The notes under the pieces are model-generated. The model was not told the origin of the DNA, searched no databases, and saw only the letters and a program-made list of their open reading frames with translations. Of a stretch of 64,000 nucleotides of DNA, positions 1-11,395 are shown in pieces. The first letter of the stretch is position 1. Every line of letters begins with the position of its first letter. Both the position numbers and the translations under genes were made by a program. Source of the stretch: Ryuthela nishihirai (lineage: Eukaryota > Arthropoda > Arachnida > Araneae > Heptathelidae). Location: the NCBI GenBank assembly GCA_038380435.1, contig JAWZYU010000025.1, positions 46,260,691 through 46,324,690 on the forward strand, given 5' to 3'.

Positions 1-59
1 TCTGTGGAAAAAAATCCCAGCTGAAACCTTAGTTTTATACAGCCATGCTCAGTTCCCAG

Positions 60-178
60 AATAACCCTAGGATCTGAATATTTTAGGACACTCTAAAACT
101 ATATGACTGATCATTTCTTCTCCCAGAGAACAAAGAGGGCAGACTGGATTTAAGGTTAGAAATTTTCAAAGGCAGTAT
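60..178 (-). pseudogene. C-terminal remnant of a non-LTR retrotransposon polymerase
   Basis: Reading the minus strand from 178 downwards, one frame gives about 25 residues with the Cys-x2-Cys ... His ... Leu-Glu-Cys-Pro pattern (CPLCSLGEEMISHIVLECP). This zinc-knuckle-like motif follows the reverse transcriptase or RNase H domain in many jockey/R1-type LINEs. Stop codons lie on both sides, so the fragment is dead. I see no RT core; the element may continue past the left edge. The short match makes the LINE class uncertain. Confidence 0.45.
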
Positions 179-1162
179 CTGGTTTACAATAATTGATGTA
201 CTTGTAATAGTTGATGTGCTGGATTTTTTGAAATTTATTTCATTTCTTCACATTTCTGCCTTTATGTACAATTATCCTGTTGGAGCTCCAAAGATATTTT
301 CTCTTGAGAAATGCCATTCTCCAATGGGGGAGGGACATGTGTGTAAAAATACTTTCCTAAGCCAGTGACTTCTTAGTCCTTGCACTGAAACATAAATGAA
401 GATTTTCTTACAAAGCCAATCATCATTAAGGTTGATAAGTCTTGCCATGTATCACAGGTCTTGAGCTTTGAAACCCCAACTTCTCCTTGGAATGCACATG
501 TAACTGCAAGAGGGGAAGCTCCAAAGGCAAATTCCTTCTCAATGATGCCAGATTCAAATGTTTAAGTTTCAAGACTGATGGTTGAAAAATGATGTAGGAT
601 CCACCTTGTAAGTGCACATCGAAGTTCTAAATAAGTTTTACATAGAAATAAAAATTCTCCTTGATTCTTTGAAATGACCACTTAATTAATTTAAATTTTA
701 AGATCTGTGAAATGATTGGCCAATAATTTTACACCATAAACATAAATTGTCCCATGGGCTTCTAAAAATTTTTCATGTGTCAAATTTGGTCTGCAGGCGA
801 GATGTCATGTCAGCCTATGGTATATTAATCATCTGATAAATTGAGACATATTTTAGATGCCCCAAGAATGAAAGTGAATGTGCAAAACACAATTCAAGTT
901 TCATGAAATTTAAATAGTCAACATTGCTTTGTGTCAAATACCCTCTCACTGTAATTCACTCAATTCAATGCTGAAGTTTCAAGGAAAACACATGAAGTGT
1001 TCTAAAAAAAATCAGTAATGAAATTCTTTTCTTAAGAAATAACGAGTTAAAATAGTAACAAATAAAATATTCAAGTTAAGTTTAAAAGTTGAGAAATGAA
1101 AAAAGAAACAGATGATACATCATTTTATTTGTAAATTTGAGGGAAATAACATTGAAACTTAC

Positions 1163-1304
1163 CTGAGTATAAAATTCTACAGCTTTTTCATACTCTCTCT
1201 CTTGAAAACAGATGTTTCCTTCAGCTCTTAATTCAGAAGCCTTCTCCCAGAACTTTTTATGGCGTGATGAACACATGATACTTAGCCACTGCTGCACTTT
1301 AGTC
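1163..1304 (-). CDS. Exon 2 of a TPR-domain gene (possibly SMYD4-like)
   Basis: This 142 bp internal exon has an acceptor ending in TTTAG just upstream (1305-1306) and a strong CAG|GTAAGT donor at 1162-1157. It starts with one base that completes a codon from exon 1 and ends in phase 0. The product reads TKVQQWLSIMCSS... then FWEKASELRAEGNICFQERE and YEKAVEFYTQ. The pattern of Ala-x4-Gly-Asn-x3-Gln-x2-Tyr-x2-Ala-Val-x-Phe-Tyr is helix A plus turn of a tetratricopeptide repeat. TPR repeats usually mediate protein-protein contacts. SMYD4, a SET/MYND lysine methyltransferase, has a TPR at a comparable N-terminal position, but no SET or MYND sequence is in view, so other TPR proteins remain possible. 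Later exons must lie to the left of the window. Confidence 0.75.
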
Positions 1305-1369
1305 CTAAATTAAGAAATATAATGCAATGTTCAGGCATTTTTCATACACTTCCCAAACAAATATTACAG

Positions 1370-1521
1370 ATTTCCATGTCAATGGGAATCTAACTTCAAA
1401 GTTCTATAACTTCTAAATTGTGTCCCACTAACCCCAATGGGAAGCTCTACAACTTCTAAAATTCATTTTTTAGAATTTATAGAGCTTTGAAGCTAGATTC
1501 CCACTGACATAACATGGAAAT
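1370..1521. repeat. Inverted repeat (foldback/MITE-like)
   Basis: The left arm 1370-1417 (ATTTCCATGTCAATGGGAAT ... ACTTCTAAA) is matched in reverse complement by 1469-1521 (TTTAGAATTTATAGAGCTTT ... ACATGGAAAT). The centre carries a second direct copy of AATGGGAAgCTCTACAACTT. A related half-copy lies at 21583-21640. No target duplication was found. Confidence 0.65.
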
Positions 1522-1904
1522 TTTCTAATATTTTGGTACGTAGGGTATAACAAATTAAATTTCACACTATGTGTAGCAAGAAAATTTATCGAAACAAAAC
1601 TGAAATAGTAGTTTTCTAAGGTATGAATTCACTTATAATGCTTACTGAATAAAAAAGTTCTTTATACTGAAAAATTACTAAAACAATATAATAATAAACT
1701 CTTGGTTATATGGTTTATCAAACATAATTTTCATAATAATAACACTAACATAAAAGAATGGTGAAGACATCATGTGTATCATCTGAAATCAGATTATGCC
1801 AAATCTTATTATGTATACAGCGGACTATATTATCAAAAGTAACTAAAAATATTGAAAGCCTTAAAAAGCTAATGGAGACATGAATTGATCAAAAATTATG
1901 AGGC

Positions 1905-2295
1905 TTTGGGTTGGGTTGTTTTACCTCTGAGCGGCATTTTTTTGCACACCATGGGCTAAATGGCCAGGTCACATGGACCCCGAAGGCTCAGAGAAGGTTG
2001 GGTGAGGGGACCCACTTGAACAGCTGTTGGGAGACAGATGGTAGCCTCCTGTCAAGGCCATCCAGCGTGTTCTTTAACGTGCACAGGGTATGGCTCTCCC
2101 GCACACGGGGCCACGGTTTAACGTCCCATCCGACAGACGGCGGCCTTTCCAAGCCCATCGGTGTCCCCTACTGACCTTGGGCAGGGCGGGGAATTTTGCG
2201 GAGATAAATCTTAACGCTGACCCAGCTGGGACTCGAACCTGGGAACTACAGATTACAAGCCTGGCGCGCTACCGACTGAGCCACCCCCACCCCAA
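1905..2295 (-). mobile_element. SINE-1, full-length copy
   Basis: A tRNA-derived SINE whose promoter reads on the minus strand. The A box (GGCTCAGTCGGTAGCGCG) and B box (GGTTCGAGTCCCAGC) are at the right end. A body of about 300 bp follows, and the element ends at the left with an AACCC-type tail (seen as GGGTTGGGTTG on plus). A 14 bp target-site duplication, AAAAATTATGAGGC, flanks it at 1891-1904 and 2296-2309, which fixes both boundaries. Confidence 0.92.
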
Positions 2296-3129
2296 AAAAA
2301 TTATGAGGCAGTTCCAAGTATTAAAATATTGGGGCTGTCAACCCACAAACAAAAAAGAAAAAAAAATAAATAAAAAGGATTACATTACTGGCCTTGAGTT
2401 TCCCCTTCTCATGAAGTTTTCAAAATCAGTCATACTTGAAATATTCCTTCTGATGGCATAATCGAGCTGAGAAATGTCTTTGGACATGAATCAGAAACCG
2501 TATTGTATGGGGGGAGGACAACTGTAGTAAATTGAACGGCAAAACCCGATGTAGTGCTATCCTGTATAGCGGAACATCATATGGGTGATGCCATATTCCC
2601 CCACCCCATCTACTTTCAAGGAAGACCTTCTGAATGAAAAATCATTTGTGCTGTGGGACAGCAGAGAAAGAACCTGTTATTTTGAACTTGACCGTTGCTG
2701 ATAAATCAAAATAAGTCTGGGTTTTTAATCATTGAGGTGCATGGAAGGTCTTTTAGAATTTTGACCCATGTCTAATTAGAAGTGCCAAACAATAATAATT
2801 TTGATCAAAAATGAAAGTTCAATCACTGTTAGAATTGGCTACAGTTTTGAATTTAATTCCAAACTTAAGTATATATTGCTATATTTAAAAATATGTCATT
2901 CTTAAAATAAGGGATGAAAATGTTCATAGGGAAGAATGTGAAAAGAGAGGCGTTCACCAGGGATAGAAGACCAAAGTCCTATGCAGTGAACGCCACACTG
3001 GACCTCGTCATCCTGAGAAAGGATGATTGCCAATGGATGCCTGTGATCTTCAAGGTGGGTAGAATCTGGCTTGGGAGGAGTGGCTCCCCTGAATCCCCAC
3101 TGAAGCATGTGACACAGCTAGTAGTAGGC

Positions 3130-3432
3130 AAGATCAGAATGAGATAAAGAAATGGGGGGGGGGGGACATGTGTGGAAAGATACAATAAAGATAAAAAGAG
3201 AGGTGAAAGTTAGAGCCGACAAAAAGAGAATTAGAAATATAAAAAATTTAAAAGAATAAAATAATTATAAAAAAGTAAAATAGGGGTGGGTAATAAATAA
3301 ATAGATAAAAAGAACAGGGGAGAATAAAAATAAAGAGGGGAAAGAGAGAGAAAGAGAATGAGAGGAAAGAAAAAAATAAAAGTAAAAATGGAGAGAGGGT
3401 AAAAACAGAAGGGGAAAGAAATTGGAGAGGGT
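3130..3432. repeat. Purine-rich low-complexity tract
   Basis: About 300 bases are almost only A and G on the plus strand, with GAAA, GAGAGA and AAAAATA runs and a run of 12 Gs at 3154-3165. There is no fixed repeat unit. It ends where ordinary sequence resumes before the SINE at 3567. No coding potential is seen. Confidence 0.8.
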
Positions 3433-3566
3433 AACCGTCAATTTATTCTGCCCTAGCAGGAGCTCCCTGGTTTTGGGAAGTCTGGCAGTCTAGAATAAGG
3501 TTTTCCAGAAGTGCTGCCCAGCCCTGCAAATAACAAGCTACCCAATTGTAAAGAGGGCAAAATAGG

Positions 3567-3951
3567 GTTGGGTTGTTTTACCTCTGAGCGGCACTTTTTT
3601 GCACACCATGGGCTAAATGGCCAGGTCACAAGGACCCTGAAGGCTCAGAGAAGGTTGGGGGAGGGGACCCACTGGAACAGCTGTTGGGAGACAGATGGTA
3701 GCCTCCCGTCAAGGCCATCCAGCGTGTTCTTTAACGTGCACAGGGTATGGCTCTCCCGTACAGGGGGCCACGGCTTAACATCCCATCCGACGGACGGCGG
3801 TCTTTCCAAGCCCATCGGTGTCCCCTACTGACCTTGGGCAGGACGGGGAATTTTGCGGAGATAAATCTCAACACTGACCCAGCTAGGACTCGAACCTGGG
3901 AACTACAGATTACGAGCCTGGCGCGCTACCGACTGAGCCACCCCTGCCCCT
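3567..3951 (-). mobile_element. SINE-1, full-length copy
   Basis: Same family as 1905-2295 and nearly identical to it. The tRNA-like A and B boxes are at the right end and the AACCC tail at the left. A perfect 13 bp duplication, AGGGCAAAATAGG, flanks it at 3554-3566 and 3952-3964. It lies in the long intron of the TPR gene, antisense to nothing recognised. Confidence 0.92.
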
Positions 3952-4493
3952 AGGGCAAAATAGGACTCTAGCAGTTGTATGCTGGGGAGAGACAGAAGAG
4001 AACTCCTATGCAACTACCGGAATCCTCCTGTTCTGGTATATGGATCGCTGTACATATCAAATATGCAGGAGGACGTTTAGAACCCTGTTAAGGTGCCAAA
4101 CAAGCAAAGCCTTCATAAGGAGTTCCCCTCACCAACGAACACACTCTCATATCAAGGAATCAATGGTCAGATAGCCAGAACCTGACATTTTATCGGGTTA
4201 TGGTTCATGGTCCAAGATTTCATCTTTGACCATTCAGTGCTTTCATTGAATCTCAAATAAATTAACATCAGATCTGTACTTATAAACTGAAGCACCCCCT
4301 GACTAACCTACTTTCCCCATTGTAGTTTTTTTTCTACATTTATCACTGAACTAATTTTTTTTTATCAATCTCTTCAACAGCTCTAAGGAAAGAATTCCTT
4401 TTGTAAATACCATTTGCCAAAAGGATAAAATAATCAGCAGAATCTAGATCATTCTAGATTGCAGTAATCTGTAGATTGTTTAAAGGCCTCAAT

Positions 4494-4661
4494 TTACCCC
4501 TTGCAGTTAATTTCACATAAAATAACCAAATATAATAAATAAAAAATACCTTTCAAGCAAACTAAAAAAGGAGACAAATGCACCCTTGTCAAGCTCGGTA
4601 GTAATACAAAATAAATCACTAAAACCTTACAAACTCTTGCATATGATTCAGTGTTATTATA
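4494..4661 (-). pseudogene. RT fragment of the RTE-like LINE (same family as 37-40 kb)
   Basis: Bases 4570-4660 align with 37606-37701 of the large LINE. Both share ggagacaaaatgcaccc-type sequence and the codons for YNNTES on the minus strand, and the match extends more weakly to about 4500. It is a decayed piece of the polymerase between the conserved GVRQG box and the region upstream of it. The mariner at 4662 inserted directly into this fragment at a TA. Confidence 0.7.
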
Positions 4662-5802
4662 TCGGGTTGTTGCAAATGAAATGGCCAATTTTAAGGACGA
4701 TTCAAAAAGAAGAGAATAAAAAGAAGAATACCTGTTTAATCAAAGTAATCTCCAGCAGCATCAATGCACTGTTGCCAACGTGTGGTCATTTATACCACGT
4801 TTGTAAAAATCAGTATCTCTGGAAGTGATAAAGTCCTCCACTGCCTGATCAATTGATGCATCGTTGGCAAAGCATTTCTTGGACAAAAAATGGCTCAAGT
4901 GCCAGAAAAAATGGTACTCTGTTGGGGGAAATGTCGGGAGAGTATAGATGATGAGGCACAATTTCGCATCCCAAATTGTTGATTTGCTGTATGGTTGACA
5001 CTGCTGTAAGTGGTCGGGCGTTATCCTGAAGCAATAGGACTCCATGTCTACTCACAAGTGCTGGTTGCTTAAGGCACAATTTGTCATGCATTTGCCGCAT
5101 ATCTGTACAATATTGAGCTGCATTTATTGTTTCACCTCGTGGAAGGAATGAGTAGTGAATAACACCAGCAAAAGACCACCATACAGTAAACAACATCTTC
5201 TTTGGATGCAAAGGTGCCTTTGGAGTCCTTCCTGGAGCGTCAGTGAGTTTGTGAGGCACCCACTTGTCGAGCTTCCTTACTTTTCCTATTATTGCCAAGT
5301 GCCATGAAACAGTTGAAAAGTGTACATTTAGTGTCTGGGCAATCTCTCGTACAGTTTGTTGTGGATCTGATCCGATTATATCCTTTAATTCATTCAAATC
5401 AATGGAGGAAGGACGATGGCCACGGGGTTCGTTTTGTAGCCTCAAATCTCCTGAGCAAAATTTTGCAAAAACAGCGAGTGGATCTCTCATTAGCTGTTCC
5501 TCCACCGAATGCTTTATTGAAGTTTTTTACTGCAGCAGCTGCAGAATTTCCCAATTTGAACTCGTAAAGATATAGCAACCTTAATTGACTGGGTTCCATG
5601 ATTGACTTGATGTCGGTAGCATTCAATGTTTAATGCTCATTGAACGAAACAAATACTACGATTGCATCACCCACATGTGACATTGCCACATGACATAAAA
5701 AAATTGCATAAACCTCAGCGCTTGCTTTCTTCTGCAACCAGTTTCTACTGGTTGCAGAAGACCTGACGTCATTCAACTGCCATTTCATTTGCAACAACCC
5801 AA
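4662..5802 (-). mobile_element. Mariner transposon with intact inverted ends, broken transposase
   Basis: Both ends are visible. 4662-4684 and 5780-5802 are 23 bp inverted repeats with one mismatch (core GGGTTGTTGCAAATGAAATG), and TA dinucleotides at 4660-4661 and 5803-5804 are the target duplication. Minus-strand frames encode mariner/SETMAR-type transposase. They include an N-terminal paired-like helix-turn-helix (FKLGNSAAAAVKNFNKAFG), a WVPHKLTDA region, TVWWSFAGVIHYSFLP, and the second catalytic Asp in LLLQDNARP. The block that carries the first catalytic Asp (CDEKW in the family) is deleted. Frame changes separate the N-terminal part (5399-5626), the middle (4849-5505) and the C-terminal part (4761-5045), and the third Asp position reads Glu (PPTEYHFF). 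At 1141 bp it is about 150 bp shorter than usual mariners. The enzyme cannot be active. Confidence 0.93.
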
Positions 5803-5818
5803 TAGATAGTTATCATTA

Positions 5819-5930
5819 GGTCCTGCCATCTTCTCAAATATTCTACTGTGACATATAAACTGACAGGCTCCTGTCAGACCTCTGTGGCAAACAGCTGCTT
5901 GAGGGGGTATTTATTTTTTATTATTATTAT
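5819..5930 (+). mobile_element. SINE-2, 3' fragment
   Basis: This matches the last 110 bp of the second SINE family: CCTGCCATC..., CATATAAACTGACAGGCTCC, CTGTGGCAAACAGCTGCTTG, then GGGGGTATTTATTTTTTATTATTATTAT. The tRNA-like head is missing. It lies immediately right of the mariner insertion. Confidence 0.8.
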
Positions 5931-6255
5931 ATCAACTAACTTTTCAGGTATGTCATACAATTTAATGATCATTTGCCAGGGGCAAATCCTCATTAGGGAC
6001 CCAACCCCAGCAACATTTCTAAAATATACATTCATCCTAAGTTGTGCAAATTTTAATTTTATCTTAATTTAAACTCTCCATTAGAATGAATAATCATGAA
6101 TAATCATCAATGTTTGTTTTTTTTTCAGTATTTTGTCCACTCTATTTCTATTCAGTACATATTCAGTGAAGCATTATGTTAAAAACTACAGTTTTTCAAA
6201 ACTGGCAGTTTCATGCCAAACATTTTCCATTACATCTCATACTGAGTTAATGGAT

Positions 6256-6616
6256 TTTGGGTTGTTCTACCTCTGAATAGCCCTTTTTTCCCATATAATG
6301 GGCTAAATGGTCTAGTTACAAGGACCCAAAGGACTCAGAGAAGGTTGGGGGAAGGGGACCCACTGGAGAGCTGTTAGGAAACATTTCAGTTTTCCATCAA
6401 GTGAGTTCTTTAATGTTCACAGCGTATTGCTCTCCTGCACATAGGACCATGGCAAAGTTACATTGCAACTGATGGATGGTGGCTTGCAAACCCATATGTG
6501 CCTTTTCTGACTGAGGGCAGGTGGGTTTAGTAGAGAAAGATCTCAATGTTGGCACAGGTGGGACTTGAACCTGGGAGCTGCAGAATATATGTCTGGCAAG
6601 CTACTGACTGAACCAA
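6256..6616 (-). mobile_element. SINE-1, old diverged copy
   Basis: The body is recognisable (GGGTTGTTCTACCTCTGA, AGGCTCAGAGAAGGTTGGGG-like, GGACTTGAACCTGGGAGCTG) with many substitutions and small deletions. The tRNA-like B box is still readable as a degenerate GGTTCAAGTCCC on minus. I could not find a target duplication, consistent with age. Confidence 0.8.
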
Positions 6617-7019
6617 TTACAAGTGCTAAGAGCAAGTATAAAGTCCACTGTGTCATCAGAGTCTTAGTTTCTCTATCATTAGAAATGTTGTATGAGTGAG
6701 TTAACCTTTCTAAGGTTCATGTTAATTATACATGTTGACAGAATCCAAAAAAATGAGAGGCCAAAGATTGCTGTGTTTTGAAACTTCAATTTTTTTTAAA
6801 TAGAAATTGTAGTTTAAAAATTTTTTTAGATATCTATAAAAAAAATACATAATTCAAACTTGAAAAATAACACTTATTTTTTTCTCCTAATGAATATTTG
6901 AAGTGAAAAAATATAGTGAAAAATAACTTGGCCTCTGGATGTAAACCAGTTTTTCAGGCTGAACCCTGGAAGGGTTAAGTATTGAGATTTGTGCAATTTT
7001 ATATGATTACTGGAAAAAA

Positions 7020-7960
7020 GTTTAAAAGCTACCAAAGCAGCCCAAGAAATATGCAAAGTGGAAGGTGAGGGGGCAATCTCCATTGTGGTGCTCAAACTAT
7101 GGTTCAAAATGTTCAAAGGTGATGATACAAGCATTGAAAGTACGACACAATCAGGACAGCCAATATCAGTAGATTGCAATATTCTCTGCCATACTGTTAA
7201 AGCTGATCCATCAACAAGCACTTGCAGGCTCTTGTCTGAACTTGGTTGCTCACAAGCAGCTATAGTGAGCCATCTGCTATGCATTGGTAAGGCAGTTGGG
7301 AGTTGCTGAAGTGTTCCATATGAATAGACTACTGAACAAGCAAACCATCATATCAAAGTCTGCAAGAAACTCCTCACTAAACTGTGTAACTACTGTTTCT
7401 TAAAGCGAAGTGTTGTGTGATTAAAAATGGATCATTTTCATCTGAATACACAAGAGCAATAGCTTGACTCTGGCCAGTCTGCACTTCCTGTCAAAATGAT
7501 TCGAAACAAGGCATTGTTGTGTGTTTTGTGGAATTCTGAGAGTGTAATGCATTTTGAACTTGTTCACAATGGATGTGCCATCAATGCCAACCTCTACTCA
7601 TTGCACTGGAGTGCATGTACTCTGTGATGCTTCAAACATTACCCAGGATTGGTAAATAGACTCAACTAGACAATGCAAAACCGCACACTACACTTCAGAT
7701 CAAAGAAAAACTTAGAGAACTGACATCTGAGCTACTTCTTCATCCAGCATAAGTCCAGAGCTAGCTCCTAACTACCACTCTTTCACTCCATGGCTCATTT
7801 TCTTCAAGTGGTTTCAAACATTAAAGGAAGTTGAAAACTGATGTCAGGAATTTTTCACCTCCAAGGGCCAAGCATGGTATAGAAGATGAATTGAATGACT
7901 TGATGACAGATGGTTACAAACTATGGAAAATGATGGTTTATATTTCGCAGAGTAAATTCG
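7020..7960 (+). pseudogene. Mariner transposase fossil (second lineage)
   Basis: Plus-strand frames from 7058 read KVEGEGAIS, LKLWFKMFKGDDTS, QSGQPISVD and PSTSTCRLLSELGCSQAAIV, the helix-turn-helix half of an irritans-type mariner transposase. Downstream, the frames read NAKPHTTLQTKEKLRELTSE (around 7671-7730) and HPAYSPELAPNYHSF, which correspond to the second and third catalytic blocks. Stops and frameshifts are scattered throughout and no inverted ends were found. It is far more decayed than the element at 4662 and belongs to a different subfamily. Confidence 0.75.
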
Positions 7961-9294
7961 TTATTCATATTGTAATAATTATTTCTAAAATTGACAATAA
8001 AATAAATACTTTTATGAATCACCCTAGTAGTTATTAGTGGATAAATGAGGGAAATCTAATATCAGTATACTCTATTAAAGTTATATAGTTGTAACAGTGT
8101 AATATGAAATATATTTATCATACATTTGCCATTTGTTGAAAATGAAGGTATGCTAAAAGAGAGTAGTAATAATCTTCCCGTATTTTAACTTGCATATTTT
8201 TGATTTTTTTTTTCTTATATAATTATAAATTGGTTTTAGTGTAATAAAACTAATAGGAAGTAAAACAGTGATTTATTTTTTTCTTAAATTTAACTTAATA
8301 GTTTTTCATGTTTTGTGCACTCCATTTTCGCTTTGATTAAAAGTACCCATTTACTTCTAACATAAATGCTAATTTTTTATGTATTTTGTATTAGTTTTGG
8401 TAAGATATGCATATCTAGGGAATAACTTTTGGTATAATGGTTTTGAATCACTGTTCAACTACTGTGACATAGTTCTTGTATACAAAATATGTCATACTAG
8501 TCACAGGAAGGAAGGTACTGCCAGATTCTTAAGTTTATGTAGAAACTTTTGCTCCTAGATAAGCAATTTATAACAGAATTGTGCATTGTATATTTCAATT
8601 AAGATATCTCATTGAATTCTCAACAGACATTCAACTAGTATGTGAAAGAAAATTTATAGGTAGGGTGGGAACAATTGGAATGGTGAGAAAACTACATATT
8701 GACTTGATGTAGCGTTCATGTAAAATATTTATGATCTTCCTACTGTCTCTAGAGCTTAGGAAACAGAGTACATATCATCCTAATATCTATGGATGTGGTG
8801 AGGAGTTGAGGTTATAGCCCTCCCTCTTGAGAATTTGAATAACCTATATTTTCTAAAGTTTCTTTTAGATTTATTTAGAGACTTAATTATGTTACTCAAG
8901 ACTCTCACATTACACTCAAGCATGTTAACCCTCTCCCATTGAAAATTACTGGTATGCCACTGGTGCATATTATCTTAATTTTTAAACATTAATTTATATC
9001 AGAACCACTAAAATAACTCCCCAAAAGTCTTCCAAAAGTCATAAAAGTCTGTGGCTTATGGAGAATTTTAAAAATACAAAAACAAAAGAACATTTGCTTT
9101 TGAAAACGAAATTTGAAGAGCAAATGGGTGAAAATTGCAAAACCTATACATACATGAAATTTTATTAATCTTAGTTTTTGCATTCAAACTATATTTTTTT
9201 GGTTACACTATTTACTTGTAATACAGTTTTACATTAGTGATATAAGATGTTCTTCCACAATAGTATAATGCACTAAACGTATGTTAAAATAAAC

Positions 9295-9465
9295 TGGTGA
9301 CCAAGTTGTTACTGTGTTTGGCTACTAACAAAAGGACCTGGGTTCGAGTCTGGATAAGACATGGCTGTTTTCCTTCTTGTGTCATCCTTCTGTTGAGGTT
9401 TTATCTTCCTCACAGACTATACTGACAAGCTGCTGTCACACCTCTGTGACAAATAAATAATAAAT
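9295..9465 (+). mobile_element. SINE-2, diverged copy
   Basis: GGCTACTAACAAAAGGACCT followed by the B box GGTTCGAGTCTGG and the TGTTGAGG, CCTCACAGAC and CACCTCTGTGACAAATAAATAA segments match SINE-2 with substitutions. The A-box half is degenerate. Confidence 0.75.
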
Positions 9466-9780
9466 TATCTCTCAAGTAGTTATTTTCTAAAATAAGTCAG
9501 ATTGAAATTGATAACCTTTCTCTCAAATATGCTAAATTTTGAAATGGCAACATAAGCGATATATTACAAGCAATAGCTGCAAGCTCTCTCGGTAGAAGGT
9601 TTCTTTCAGTGTTAAAGATTTATTTCTGTGATCTGCCAATCTAAAGTCATCAAAATGCCCTTTGTACTTTCCATTAGCAATTAATAGATTCTGAAAAAAT
9701 AAGGGAACACGACTTTCTTTCAGTGTGTCAGTGTCAGCTGGAGAAAATATTATGAATATTCCATAGATATCTGTTATATA

Positions 9781-10519
9781 CCGTATTTCTTTGATTCTAA
9801 GATGCACTTTTCCCCCCATATAAACGTCTCTAAAAACAGGGTGTGTCTTAAAATTGCAAGTCCCCCCCCCCGAATTTTCCCATGATTTTCACACAGCACC
9901 ACACATTTTGTTTTTACGTGGAAACCCTGCCTCCAAGTTTTACCATTATTGCATTCTCCAATTCCATTTGAGAATAAAGTGGCATGGGTATTTTCCTGCA
10001 CTTTCCAAATCTGAAGCCACTATCATTTCATTATAGTGGAGCTCACTCAGCAACAACTAGGAAGTTGAAACTTGGCTGTTGAATGACTATCTTCCAGAAA
10101 AATTAAGAAACTGCAGGCATCAAAATTGGTGGAATGGGTATCATCAGCTTGGAAACTAATCCCAGAAAAAATAGTGCAGCATTCATTTAAAAAACATCAC
10201 CAACACTCTCGATGGCTCAGAAGAATTGGACTCTGAATGTGAAGTAGACTCTGATATTGATTCAGATGCAGATATCGATGGCTCAGAAGAATCAGACTCT
10301 GATATTGATTCAGAAGGAAGTGATGAATAACCAACCTACTGATAAACAGGTACTATTGTTGTTAGTAAATTGAATTCTATTATAATAAAAATATTTGTTA
10401 AATATATTTTAGCATTTTGTTTTTTTTTTCTCTTAGAATCAAAGTTTTTTTTCTGTTGGTGGTACTGAAATTAAGGTGAGTCTTACAATCGATGGTGTCT
10501 TAGAATGGAAGAAATATGG
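9781..10519 (+). mobile_element. Deleted pogo/Tigger-type DNA transposon
   Basis: Inverted ends of about 25 bp (CC[G/A]TATTTCTT..ATTCTAAGA) lie at 9781-9805 and 10495-10519, flanked by TA at 9779-9780 and 10520-10521. The interior keeps only the end of a transposase: VEWVSSAWKLIPEKIVQHSF then, after a frame change, an acidic tail NALDGSEELDSECEVDSD ending in a stop at about 10330. That arrangement is the usual C-terminus of Tigger/jerky transposases. The DDE core is absent, so it is a non-autonomous deletion product. Confidence 0.75.
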
Positions 10520-10854
10520 TAATTCAATATTGGATGAATAATTCTGCATTTTTTAATAAATAATAGCAACTTTACTCAAGAGCACAACACAATGACAATT
10601 AGATGAAAATTAACATGGAAATACAGGCAACTCTTGATAACTCAAACCTCTATATCTCAAATATCATTAATTAGAATTTTTTTAAATTCCCAACTCAATT
10701 CTTATACAGTAATAAAATATCACAGAGAAATGTTCTGTAGACAAGGGACTCTTCAACTAATTAGCTGAAAAAAAAATGAAGTTTCAGGGCAAAACCAATT
10801 TTTTTCAGCTAATTATTTCAATTCTTGTATATTTATTGTATTTCCTCTCTTTAA

Positions 10855-11395
10855 CTCAAACTATTTACTAAACAACTATTTTCATTGCGTATAAAAAAAA
10901 AAGTTGTATAATCTCATCAGACACAACTACTTTGACTCGCCCATATCGTTAAAGCAATTAATTTTTGTTCCACACTAAAAAAGCACCAAAAGATATATAA
11001 CCTCATCAGGCACACTTATTTTCACTACAGTATATTGTTACACAACAAATTTTTGTTCTGTACACAAGAAAACCCCAAAGAGATGTATAATCTCATTGCA
11101 CACAATTATTTTGACTAAAGAATACAGCCAAACAGCATATTTTTGCTCTGCACATAAAAAATGTTCCCCAAAATAATTTCACTTAAGGCAATATTTTCAT
11201 CAGAACATATTGCAAAACAACAGATTTTTGTTCTGCACTTGAAAAAAAAATCCTAAAAAATAAATAATTTTAATGAAGACAACAATTTTAACCAGTCTAT
11301 TCATAAACAGCAAATTTTTTTAAATGTAAAAAAAGCCTCCCAAAAATAATGTTATTGAAGGCAGCTATTTTAACCAGAGCTTATTGCTAAAGACC
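10855..11395. repeat. Degenerate tandem array, unit about 80-100 bp
   Basis: A phrase of the form ATTTTgACTanngnATAttg ... AACAgCaaATTTTTGTTCTGCACa ... AAAAA..CCcAAAA..atAAT recurs at about 10926, 11025, 11106, 11190, 11281 and 11363, with a partial copy before. Spacings are 81-99 bp and the copies are strongly diverged. It lies in the intron of the TPR gene. No coding frame runs through it. Confidence 0.7.

Noticed and set aside
426..617. Minus frame as a further exon of the TPR gene
   Set aside because: It lacks acceptor and donor in the needed phase and shows no TPR pattern; adjacent minus sequence looks like LINE debris.
1911..2174. Recurring 60-115 aa open frames beginning MGCFTSERHFFAHHGLNGQV and MALPHTGPRLNVPSDG
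   Set aside because: They recur in every SINE-1 copy and come from the SINE body; the element is a Pol III-type sequence and not protein-coding.
2914..3147. 77 aa plus frame MKMFIGKNVKREAFTRDRR...
   Set aside because: No splice sites in suitable phase, no recognised family and overlap with equally long minus frames; kept out as a chance ORF.
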